From NCBI GenBank assembly GCA_947575475.1, contig CANPNN010000075.1, positions 1 to 6,477 of the forward strand: a stretch of DNA of 6,477 bases. Direction: 5' to 3'. Below, piece by piece: positions 1-4,504 of the stretch. The position numbers and the translations under genes are program-made. Origin of the DNA: an uncultured Pseudoflavonifractor sp. GTDB taxonomy: Bacteria; Bacillota_A; Clostridia; Oscillospirales; Oscillospiraceae. How positions within the stretch are numbered: the first letter of the stretch is position 1; every line of letters starts with the position of its first letter. A model generated the notes under the pieces. The model was not told where the DNA came from. It saw nothing but the letters and a program-made list of their open reading frames with translations, and searched no databases.

Positions 1-56
1 GTGTCGGGTTCTTTTTCCTCTGCCAAGTCAAAAAACAGGGTTTCTAAGAAATCCAC
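1..56 (-). CDS. 5' end of a leftward small gene controlled by the XRE repressor at 121 (partial)
   Basis: Only the first 18 codons are inside the window. They read M-D-F-L-E-T-L-F-F-D-L-A-E-E-K-E-P-D from a GTG start at 56-54 with no stop before the edge. The start is chosen because a strong ribosome site (GGGAGGTGA, 69-61 on the minus strand) lies 7 bases upstream; the nearby ATG at 58 runs into a stop after four codons. A perfect consensus promoter (108-80) would give a leader of only about 17 nt. The gene is divergent from the XRE gene at 121 and its control region carries two copies of a palindromic operator, so it is very probably that repressor's target. The hydrophobic then acidic start is loosely reminiscent of the start of the 87-aa protein at 974, but it is too short to assign a family. 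Function unknown. Confidence 0.7.
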   Translation of the reverse strand, partial: MDFLETLFFDLAEEKEPD

Positions 57-60
57 ATAC

Positions 61-75
61 TCACCTCCCAGGTGA
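61..75. promoter_or_regulatory. Second operator copy at the transcription start, module 1
   Basis: TCACC-N5-GGTGA repeats the core of the 85-101 palindrome, with centres 25 bp apart. It covers about -2 to +13 of the leftward transcript and contains the ribosome site of the leftward gene. The stretch between the two copies (71-90) is itself GGTGAT-N8-ATCACC, so half-sites are laid out in alternation. Co-operative binding by two dimers is plausible but not shown. Confidence 0.78.
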
Positions 76-79
76 TTAA

Positions 80-108
80 ATTATATCACCCACCAGGTGA
101 TTTGTCAA
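80..108 (-). promoter_or_regulatory. Consensus sigma-70-type promoter of the leftward gene
   Basis: On the minus strand the -35 is TTGACA (108-103), the spacer is exactly 17 bp (102-86) and the -10 is TATAAT (85-80), a perfect match to the vegetative consensus. Expected start of transcription is near 73. The -35 overlaps the ribosome site of the divergent XRE gene (AAGGGGG, 107-113). A promoter this strong normally needs a repressor, and a palindromic operator fills the spacer. Confidence 0.88.
85..101. promoter_or_regulatory. Operator copy in the promoter spacer, module 1
   Basis: The sequence ATCACC-N5-GGTGAT is a perfect 6+6 bp palindrome lying between the -35 and -10 boxes of the leftward promoter and just touching the -10. 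A protein bound here would exclude RNA polymerase. The likely ligand is the XRE protein encoded from 121, as is usual for divergent Cro/C1-type repressors; this assignment is inferred from position. Confidence 0.8.
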
Positions 109-120
109 GGGGGTCATTTT

Positions 121-381
121 ATGTTTTCACAAGAAAAGTTTTCCCTCCGACTGCGTGAACTGCGAAAATCCCGCAAGGAAACGCAAAAGGCTGTAGCAGA
201 TGCCATTGGAGTCAGCGTCAACCAAATCAGCGAGATGGAGAAGGGCACAAAAATCACCTCCCTTCCAAAGCTCTGCCTCCTCTGCGACTATTTCCACGTC
301 TCCGCCGATTATCTTCTGGGCCAAACGGATGACGGTCCCCATCCTTCAACCCCAAACACGGCCCCAAACATAAACACATAA
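121..381 (+). CDS. XRE/Cro-type helix-turn-helix repressor, 86 aa (module 1)
   Basis: A short single-domain DNA-binding protein of the HTH_3 (Cro/C1) family. The helix-turn-helix spans about residues 21-42 (T-Q-K-A-V-A-D-A-I-G-V-S, then N-Q-I-S-E-M-E-K-G), followed by the family's usual close with F-H-V-S-A-D-Y-L-L-G at 58-67. The last ~20 residues are a Pro/Thr/Asn-rich tail with no recognisable domain. The ATG at 121 is preferred over the in-frame GTG at 97 because AAGGGGG (107-113) sits 7 bases before it and the GTG lies inside the operator. It is divergent from the leftward gene at 56 and probably represses that promoter through the two TCACC-N5-GGTGA palindromes. Its own promoter is not obvious; it must overlap the operators, so autoregulation is likely. 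The family call is safe; the exact target is inferred. Confidence 0.9.
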   Translation: MFSQEKFSLRLRELRKSRKETQKAVADAIGVSVNQISEMEKGTKITSLPKLCLLCDYFHVSADYLLGQTDDGPHPSTPNTAPNINT

Positions 382-471
382 GGGCCGATATTCCCCTCGC
401 CCAGCCCTTGACCTTAGGCCCTTAGGACCCTGGGGCATGGACCCACCCCATCAAAACACCAACCGTCCGAA

Positions 472-503
472 CCCCGGCGGCGTAACGGAGTAAGCCGCTG
501 GGG
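472..503 (+). repeat. Hairpin A: 10-bp stem, 12-nt loop
   Basis: CCCCGGCGGC (472-481) pairs with GCCGCTGGGG (494-503) around the loop GTAACGGAGTAA. The single non-Watson-Crick position (G476 with T499) is a G-U wobble in plus-strand RNA and a C-A mismatch in minus-strand RNA. Confidence 0.7.
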
Positions 504-541
504 TAAATAACCTTCCGCCAGAACAGCTCCGGGGAGTTTCC

Positions 542-598
542 AAAGAGGGGGTCCAGGGGGAGAGAGAGTCGAAACTCTCCCCCCTTGGGCCCTTTCTT
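542..598 (+). repeat. Hairpin B: long GC-rich stem with small bulges
   Basis: The core is GGGGGAGAG (556-564) with CTCTCCCCC (575-583), perfect, around a 10-nt loop. The stem continues outward: A555-T585, CC (553-554) with GG (587-588), GGG (549-551) with CCC (590-592) and AAAGA (542-546) with TCTT plus T595. C584 and T586 are bulged. The imperfect positions T552/G589, G548/T593 and G547/T594 are all wobbles in plus-strand RNA. The A542 end may fray. Confidence 0.65.
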
Positions 599-605
599 GG
601 GGAGT

Positions 606-643
606 CTGAGGGGTCATTCTTTCGGGAAAGAATGATCCCTCAG
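606..643 (+). repeat. Hairpin C: 18-bp near-perfect inverted repeat
   Basis: CTGAGGGGTCATTCTTTC (606-623) and GAAAGAATGATCCCTCAG (626-643) are complementary at 17 of 18 positions, with only GG between them (in RNA the tip would open to a four-base loop). The one imperfect pair, G613/T636, is a G-U wobble on the plus strand. No T-run follows on either side, which argues against a standard intrinsic terminator. Confidence 0.8.
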
Positions 644-671
644 GGCTTGTCCACATTCCAAGGTGGGAACA

Positions 672-881
672 TTACCGTTGATCCGACCGCCCCACTAAGT
701 AATCAATACTGACCCCATAAAAATCCGCCATGTGGATCAGAACGGACACCGTCGCCTCCCGCTCCCCCGCTTCATAGCGCTGATATGTTCTGCTTGTGAT
801 CTCTGTCGCCTTAGCAACAGCCGCCTGAGTGAATTTCTTTTCATTCCTCAGAAGGAGGAGGCGTTCTGAAAATGTTGCCAT
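672..881 (-). CDS. XRE/Cro-type helix-turn-helix repressor, 69 aa (module 2)
   Basis: A minimal HTH_3 protein that is almost nothing but the DNA-binding domain. The helix-turn-helix is at about residues 18-40 (T-Q-A-A-V-A-K-A-T-E-I-T-S-R-T-Y-Q-R-Y-E-A-G-E), and the end reads F-Y-G-V-S-I-D-Y-L-V-G-R-S-D. The ATG at 881 is chosen over a longer in-frame start at 986 because AGGAG (896-892) lies just upstream and homology to the family begins there; the longer version would run through the operators. It is divergent from the 87-aa gene at 974 and shares that gene's control region, with two GACCGTTYGGTCGTA operators. The recognition helix (S-R-T-Y-Q-R-Y-E) differs from that of the module 1 repressor (S-V-N-Q-I-S-E-M-E), in line with the different operator. 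Repressor and autoregulatory roles are inferred from layout. Confidence 0.9.
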   Translation of the reverse strand: MATFSERLLLLRNEKKFTQAAVAKATEITSRTYQRYEAGEREATVSVLIHMADFYGVSIDYLVGRSDQR

Positions 882-897
882 AATTTTTTCTCTCCTC

Positions 898-926
898 TTG
901 ACATAGACCGTTTGGTCGTATATAAT
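898..926 (+). promoter_or_regulatory. Consensus sigma-70-type promoter of the 87-aa gene
   Basis: TTGACA (898-903), a 17-bp spacer (904-920) and TATAAT (921-926), a perfect consensus. Expected transcription start is near 933, giving a leader of about 41 nt. The -35 lies immediately next to the ribosome site of the divergent repressor gene (892-896), the same arrangement as in module 1. Confidence 0.9.
906..920. promoter_or_regulatory. Operator copy in the promoter spacer, module 2
   Basis: GACCGTTTGGTCGTA lies wholly inside the 17-bp spacer, with palindromic arms GACC and GGTC. It repeats at 938 with one base changed (T to C). Likely bound by the XRE protein encoded at 881-672, by position. 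Confidence 0.8.
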
Positions 927-937
927 TGCCGTAAGGC

Positions 938-952
938 GACCGTTCGGTCGTA
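938..952. promoter_or_regulatory. Second operator copy in the leader, module 2
   Basis: GACCGTTCGGTCGTA, a direct repeat of the 906 copy exactly 32 bp away (about three helical turns, so the same DNA face). Extended by C937 it forms the stronger palindrome CGACCG-TT-CGGTCG (937-950). It sits at about +6 to +20 of the transcript. Confidence 0.8.
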
Positions 953-973
953 AACAGTGAAGGGGGAACTTCC

Positions 974-1237
974 ATGTCAGACACAATTCTCGCCCTATAC
1001 CAATATGTCATGAAAAACGATCTCTTTCTCCAATACATCGACGACCCCGAGGAATACCAGTCCAACCTGACCTGCGCCCAGGCCGCCCGCGACCGCCTTC
1101 AGGCCCTGCTGAACGCCCCGGAGAAAAAGGAGCTGGAGCTCTTCCTCGACATGAAGACCGTCGCGGATTCCCTGGAGCTGGAGGCCGCCTTCACCTCCGG
1201 GCTGGCCGTCGGGCTCCGGCTCCTCCGGCTGGTTTAA
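974..1237 (+). CDS. Small protein of unknown function, 87 aa, controlled by XRE repressor 2
   Basis: ATG at 974 preceded by AAGGGGG (960-966) at 7 bases. The protein is mostly helical in appearance and soluble, with no signal peptide. Residues 1-30 include a Tyr/Leu-rich start and an acidic patch (D-D-P-E-E-Y). Residues 48-60 are charged (A-P-E-K-K-E-L-E-L-F-L-D-M). The end A-A-F-T-S-G-L-A-V-G-L-R-L-L (71-84) matches the pattern 'AF-x-x-G-x-x-x-G-x-R-L' that I associate with the DUF6809-like small Clostridia proteins often found beside XRE genes; this match is from memory and is tentative. It is driven by the consensus promoter at 898-926 under double-operator control, so it is probably silent until the repressor is relieved. 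Its stop codon shares two bases with the hflX stop on the other strand. The biochemical role is unknown. Confidence 0.85.
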   Translation: MSDTILALYQYVMKNDLFLQYIDDPEEYQSNLTCAQAARDRLQALLNAPEKKELELFLDMKTVADSLELEAAFTSGLAVGLRLLRLV

Positions 1238-2529
1238 TCCTCCCAGGGCTCCTTGGCGGGCTTCCAGCCCTCGGTGACATAGTTTCGCACCTGTCCCAGC
1301 ACCTTGGGGGTGCACACCGCCTCCACCTCGATGCTCTCGCCGTACTCCACCTTCTCCACCTTAGCCTCCCGGTAGAGCATGTCCACCAAGCCCCCCTGGC
1401 CGTAGGGCAGGGCCAACTTTACCCGCACCGTGCCCTTGTCCAGCCGCTTCCTCAGCTTGTCCAGCAGGAGGGGAACTCCCTCCCCTGTTTTGGCCGACAG
1501 GGTCACGATATCCTCCCCATGGGGCAGGATATCCCCCTCTAAACGGTCACATTTGTTGAACACGTCGATCCGGGGGGTGCCGCTGGCGTTGAGCTCAGTG
1601 ATGAGCCGCTCCACCACTTGGGCCTGCTCCTGCCACAGGGGGTCGGACACGTCGATGACATGGAGGAGCAGGTCGGCGTACTCCAGCTCCTCCAGGGTGG
1701 CCTTGAAGGCCTCCACCAGATGGTGGGGCAGCTTGGAGATAAAGCCCACCGTGTCCGAGATGAGCACCGAGCAGGTGTCGGAGAGCTCCAGGGTCCGGGT
1801 GGTGGTGTCCAGGGTGTCAAAGAGCCGGTCATTGGCGGGGATCCCCGCCCCCGTCAAATGATTGAGCAGAGTGGATTTTCCCGCGTTGGTGTAGCCCACG
1901 ATGGCCACCACCGGCACCTCGTTCTTCTCCCGCCGGGCCCGCTGGGTGGCCCGGATGCGCCGGACCTCCTTCAGCTCCTCCTCCAGCTTGGTGATCTTCT
2001 TGCGGATGAGCCGCCGGTCGGTCTCCAGCTGGGTCTCGCCGGGGCCCCGGGTCCCGATGGCTCCCTCCTGCCGCTCCAGGTGCTTCCACATGCTGGTCAG
2101 CCGGGGCAGCAGGTATTTATACTGGGCTAATTCCACCTGTAAGCGGCCCTCGCTGGTCCTTGCCCGCTGGGCAAAGATATCCAGAATGAGGGCCGACCGG
2201 TCCAGCACCTGGACCCCCAGAGTCTCGGTGAGCACCCGCTGCTGGGAGGGGGAAAGGTCGTTGTCAAAGACCACCAGGTCGGCCTCCCCGGCCTCGCAAA
2301 GCCCCTTCAGCTCCTCCACCTTCCCCTCCCCCAGAAAGGTGCGGGGGTCAGGGGTGTTCTTATTTTGCAGGATGGTGCCCACGCAGACGCCCCCGGCGGT
2401 CTCTAAAAGAGCCTCCAGCTCCTCCAGAGATTCCTCGGTGGCGTTCTGCTCCCGGCTCAAAACGGGGGAATTCAGCCCCGCCAGCACCGCCCGGTTGATC
2501 TTTTGCTCGTCAAAGGTTTTATCGAACAT
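1234..2529 (-). CDS. hflX: GTPase HflX, ribosome-associated
   Basis: A 431-aa protein, the normal length for HflX, which binds the 50S subunit, splits stalled or heat-damaged 70S ribosomes and hydrolyses GTP in the cytoplasm. The N-terminal HflX domain spans about residues 15-195 and includes the family signature R-G-P-G-E-T-Q-L-E (161-169), followed by a charged helical segment (171-203). The G domain has G1 G-Y-T-N-A-G-K-S (212-219), a Thr-rich switch I (D-T-T-T-R, 241-245), G3 D-T-V-G-F (259-263), G4 N-K-C-D (325-328) and G5 S-A-K (345-347). A C-terminal domain follows from about 365. The ATG at 2529 has GGAGG (2538-2534) 4 bases upstream. The flavin-reductase-like gene ends 21 bp upstream on the same strand, so the two are probably one transcript. 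The stop overlaps that of the convergent gene at 974-1237, and no terminator is visible between them. Confidence 0.97.
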   Translation of the reverse strand: MFDKTFDEQKINRAVLAGLNSPVLSREQNATEESLEELEALLETAGGVCVGTILQNKNTPDPRTFLGEGKVEELKGLCEAGEADLVVFDNDLSPSQQRVLTETLGVQVLDRSALILDIFAQRARTSEGRLQVELAQYKYLLPRLTSMWKHLERQEGAIGTRGPGETQLETDRRLIRKKITKLEEELKEVRRIRATQRARREKNEVPVVAIVGYTNAGKSTLLNHLTGAGIPANDRLFDTLDTTTRTLELSDTCSVLISDTVGFISKLPHHLVEAFKATLEELEYADLLLHVIDVSDPLWQEQAQVVERLITELNASGTPRIDVFNKCDRLEGDILPHGEDIVTLSAKTGEGVPLLLDKLRKRLDKGTVRVKLALPYGQGGLVDMLYREAKVEKVEYGESIEVEAVCTPKVLGQVRNYVTEGWKPAKEPWED

Positions 2530-2550
2530 AGTACCTCCATAGAACCTGTT

Positions 2551-3048
2551 TTACTTCTCCAGCACCGCCACGATCTCGCCCACATACATCCGGTGGTAGT
2601 CCTTCCCCGGATAATTTTTCGCGTCCACAGCGGGGTCCGTAAAGCACTCCCCCGCCATGTCCTGCTCATAGACCTTCCGGCAGATGAAGGTCAGCTCTCC
2701 CTCGGCAAAATAGGGGGCCTTCTCATCGCCCATAACTGTCAAGCCAATTTCCTTTACCTTATCTATGTCTCTGCCGCTCTTTGCCCCACAAAGGGCCAAA
2801 ACATCGTGCTTTTCCTCCGGCAGGAATGTCAAGGAGAAATACTGTTCCGCATCCATCAGGGGCTTGGTATACCGCTGGGGCCGGACGTAGACGGTGACCA
2901 CCGGGAGGTTCCAAAGCTGCCCCATCCCTCCCCAGCTCACGGTCATGGGGTTGCACCCCTCCCCGTCCGCCGCAGTGAGCAGCGCCCAGCGCTTTTCCAG
3001 CATCTGGGGCAGATTGATGTTCAGGTCTTCGATAGCGATTTTTTTCAT
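2551..3048 (-). CDS. Flavin reductase family protein (FMN-binding split barrel)
   Basis: A 165-aa protein matching the flavin reductase / flavoredoxin-like family, which bind FMN and use NAD(P)H to reduce flavin or other acceptors. Visible hallmarks are the N-P-M-T-V-S-W-G-G segment (33-41), the V-R-P-Q-R-Y-T-K-P stretch (55-63) that normally contacts the flavin, Y-F-S-L-T-F-L (70-76) and the closing Y-H-R-M-Y-V-G-E-I (151-159). There is no signal peptide. The ATG at 3048 is chosen over an in-frame start at 3078 because AAAGGAGGAG (3064-3055) lies just before it. It precedes hflX by 21 bp. No convincing promoter is seen in the 43 bp between the rpmE terminator and this gene; there is only a possible -10 (TAGAAT, 3086-3081), so some expression may come from read-through. 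The substrate cannot be told. Confidence 0.88.
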   Translation of the reverse strand: MKKIAIEDLNINLPQMLEKRWALLTAADGEGCNPMTVSWGGMGQLWNLPVVTVYVRPQRYTKPLMDAEQYFSLTFLPEEKHDVLALCGAKSGRDIDKVKEIGLTVMGDEKAPYFAEGELTFICRKVYEQDMAGECFTDPAVDAKNYPGKDYHRMYVGEIVAVLEK

Positions 3049-3090
3049 AAACGGCTCCTCCTTTATGGGGTTTTCCATCTATTCTATGCA

Positions 3091-3123
3091 AAAGGGCCTA
3101 TGCCGTACCCGGCACAGGCCCTT
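3091..3123 (-). terminator. Hairpin terminator downstream of rpmE
   Basis: GGGCCT (3094-3099) pairs with AGGCCC (3116-3121) and TGCCG (3101-3105) with CGGCA (3110-3114), with one A/C mismatch and a TACC loop. AA/TT flanks extend the stem. On the minus strand the stem runs into TTTTGC, a short T-tract. On the plus strand CTTTT follows, so it might work both ways, though no plus-strand gene needs it. It separates rpmE from the flavin-reductase gene. Confidence 0.75.
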
Positions 3124-3136
3124 CTTTTCCCACTTC

Positions 3137-3340
3137 TTATTTGTCGAAGCCGAACTTCTTGTTGAAGCGGCTGACCCGTCCGCCGGTGTCCACCATCTTC
3201 TGCTTGCCGGTGAAGAAGGGGTGACACTTGGAGCAGACTTCCACGCGGATATTCTCCTTGGTGGAGCCGGTCTCGATCACATTACCGCAGGCACAGGTGA
3301 TGGTGGTGTGCTTGTAGTCGGGATGGATTCCTTCCTTCAT
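3137..3340 (-). CDS. rpmE: 50S ribosomal protein L31, zinc-binding type
   Basis: A 67-aa protein that sits on the 50S subunit at the intersubunit bridge. It begins M-K-E-G-I-H-P-D-Y and has C-A-C-G (16-19) and [10 protein letters not shown] (36-45). The four cysteines (16, 18, 36, 39) fit the zinc-holding C+ form of L31 rather than the zinc-free paralogue. The ATG at 3340 is preceded by GAGGTG (3352-3347); a longer in-frame reading from 3391 has no support. It is probably monocistronic, with its own promoter upstream (3439-3411) and a hairpin terminator downstream. Confidence 0.97.
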   Translation of the reverse strand: MKEGIHPDYKHTTITCACGNVIETGSTKENIRVEVCSKCHPFFTGKQKMVDTGGRVSRFNKKFGFDK

Positions 3341-3410
3341 GATGTTCACCTCTTTCTCGTTCCGGGCTGAAGCGGCGCAGCAAACCTCCACGCCTGATAA
3401 ACGCTATGAT

Positions 3411-3439
3411 AGGATAGCACACTTTTTCCAAAAAAGCAA
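3411..3439 (-). promoter_or_regulatory. Probable rpmE promoter
   Basis: On the minus strand TTGCTT (3439-3434), 17-bp spacer, TATCCT (3416-3411). The upstream and spacer DNA is A/T-rich in runs, unlike the GC-rich surroundings. Expected start is near 3404, giving a leader of about 64 nt. Confidence 0.65.
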
Positions 3440-3453
3440 GCAATTTTTTCGCT

Positions 3454-3654
3454 CTATCCCCGCTTTTGAAATCTCCGCCGCAGCCTGTCCCAAAAGCCTT
3501 CCTTCTCATAGCCCTTCGCCACCCGGAAGGCCCGCTCGGCGGCCTCGGCCTTCTTCAAGGCCTTCTTCTCCGCCCCGGTGAGATAGGGCTGGGTCTCCCC
3601 CATGATAAGCTCGGCGTTCATTTTCCCCTTCTGCATCTGGCCGGGATCCAACAT
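3454..3654 (-). CDS. Small basic protein of unknown function, 66 aa
   Basis: I do not recognise the family. The ATG at 3654 has AAGGGAGGAG (3670-3661) at 6 bases, a strong ribosome site. The protein has a flexible, Met/Gly/Gln-rich start (1-20), then a Lys/Ala/Glu-rich segment likely to be one long helix (A-E-K-K-A-L-K-K-A-E-A-A-E-R-A, 28-42), and ends in a strongly basic, aromatic-containing tail (F-W-D-R-L-R-R-R-F-Q-K-R-G, 54-66). This could bind RNA or the ribosome, given its charge and the rpmE neighbour, but that is speculation. There are no membrane segment and no cysteines. It appears to have its own promoter (3726-3698) and lies just upstream of the rpmE promoter. Confidence 0.75.
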   Translation of the reverse strand: MLDPGQMQKGKMNAELIMGETQPYLTGAEKKALKKAEAAERAFRVAKGYEKEGFWDRLRRRFQKRG

Positions 3655-3697
3655 ACCTGTCTCCTCCCTTCAAATGTAAGGAACCGTCTTCATCTCT

Positions 3698-3726
3698 ATG
3701 ATACCACAATGCTCCGGCGCCCGCAA
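3698..3726 (-). promoter_or_regulatory. Possible promoter of the 66-aa gene
   Basis: On the minus strand TTGCGG (3726-3721), 17-bp spacer, TATCAT (3703-3698), giving a start near 3691 and a leader of about 37 nt. The -35 is only a partial match, in GC-rich DNA. Confidence 0.5.
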
Positions 3727-3746
3727 GAGCCCGCCGCCGAAAGCTG

Positions 3747-4427
3747 TCAGCGGATCACCTCATAGCGCAGTCTCAGATATGAGTTCTCCAAAACATCGAA
3801 TTCCCGCAGCTTCAGCACACCCAATTCTGACAATTCCCCTTCCGACAGCAGGGATCTTCCGTCGATCAGTGTGGAGGTATCCCTGCCCCCGATCAGTATA
3901 GGCGCCACCACAATGTCGATATGATCGATCAGCTTTTCACGCAGGAACAGTCCGTTCAGCGTGCCGCCGGTCTGCAGCGTGATCCTCTCGCAGCCATATT
4001 CCCTTTTCAGCCTTCTCAGCGCGTCCTCGGGCGACAACTCTCTTTGATATATGATGTGGAGATTTTCCTCCTCCACCTCAAAGGCCGGGTGCTTTTCGTT
4101 GGATGTGATCAGCACAAACTCCTTTGACAAAGCGCAGAAATAGCGTATCCCATGCTCCGTCAAATGCCTGTTGTCGATCACGGCAAAGGAGACCGGCGTT
4201 TTATCGGGCGTCTTCGCCCTGTTGACCCCGATCTTGGCCTGCACCCTTCCGGAGTTGAGCGACCACAGATCTGTCGTCTGCTCGATCTCATAATATTGAT
4301 GCAATCCTTCCTTCACTCCCGCAATTTTAGGAAAATCCTTGTCCACATCCAAATCGTCGGACGCCCCCGTGCTGATTTTTCCATCCACAGACATCAGCAT
4401 AAACAGCGTTACAACAGGTCTGTCCAT
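3747..4427 (-). CDS. RibD C-terminal domain / dihydrofolate-reductase-fold protein
   Basis: A 226-aa stand-alone RibD_C-type reductase. In riboflavin synthesis this fold reduces the ribosyl-aminopyrimidine intermediate with NADPH; stand-alone copies often have other or unknown substrates. The N-terminal strand reads T-L-F-M-L-M-S-V-D-G-K-I-S (7-19), the usual substrate and cofactor end. T-G-G-T-L-N-G-L-F-L (153-162) is the cofactor glycine motif, and V-A-P-I-L-I-G-G (174-181) is the conserved strand before it closes. There is no deaminase domain, so it is not full RibD. The ATG at 4427 has GGGAGGAC (4439-4432) just upstream. It lies 77 bp after addA on the same strand. Two 60-base rows inside it (4021-4140) count 50% and 48% GC, against 67% at 5701-5760 in addA, suggesting a different origin. 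Substrate unknown. Confidence 0.88.
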   Translation of the reverse strand: MDRPVVTLFMLMSVDGKISTGASDDLDVDKDFPKIAGVKEGLHQYYEIEQTTDLWSLNSGRVQAKIGVNRAKTPDKTPVSFAVIDNRHLTEHGIRYFCALSKEFVLITSNEKHPAFEVEEENLHIIYQRELSPEDALRRLKREYGCERITLQTGGTLNGLFLREKLIDHIDIVVAPILIGGRDTSTLIDGRSLLSEGELSELGVLKLREFDVLENSYLRLRYEVIR

Positions 4428-4504
4428 CTTGTCCTCCCAACAGTCGACTTGACGATACTCTCTTCTTCCCTTGCAAATTCGCCAGCCCTTCCAGGCCAGG
4501 GCCG

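Larger units (their letters stand above)
382..671. other. Gene-free segment with multiple strong hairpins between two convergent repressor genes
   Basis: About 290 bp between the stops of the two XRE genes. Minus-strand reading gives an 80-codon open frame (414-656), but it has no ribosome site, is Pro/Arg/Gly-rich and runs through the hairpin arms, so I do not call it a gene. The segment holds at least three inverted repeats (472-503, 542-598, 606-643). None is followed by a T-run on either strand, so they are not standard terminators. The style, with GGGGTCCAGGGGGAGAG-like arms, resembles GC-rich intergenic repeats I associate with Oscillospiraceae genomes, but I cannot confirm a second copy here. 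It could be a dispersed palindromic repeat, a 3' structured RNA of the XRE transcript, or a non-coding RNA. Confidence 0.6.

Noticed and set aside
97..120. Longer N-terminus of the first XRE protein starting at GTG 97
   Set aside because: The GTG lies within the operator with no ribosome site; the ATG at 121 has AAGGGGG at ideal distance and begins family-like sequence.
606..643. Intrinsic terminator for either XRE gene
   Set aside because: The stem is strong but neither strand has a T-run after it, and it is far from the end of the rightward XRE gene.
414..656. 80-codon minus-strand open frame in the gap between the two XRE genes
   Set aside because: No ribosome site, Pro/Arg/Gly-rich composition, and it runs through the arms of strong hairpins; best explained as a by-product of the repeats.
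882..986. Longer N-terminus of the second XRE protein
   Set aside because: It would translate through the promoter and both operators; the ATG at 881 has its own ribosome site.
1430..2542. Long plus-strand open frames opposite hflX
   Set aside because: High-GC shadows of the hflX codons; no ribosome sites and no recognisable protein.
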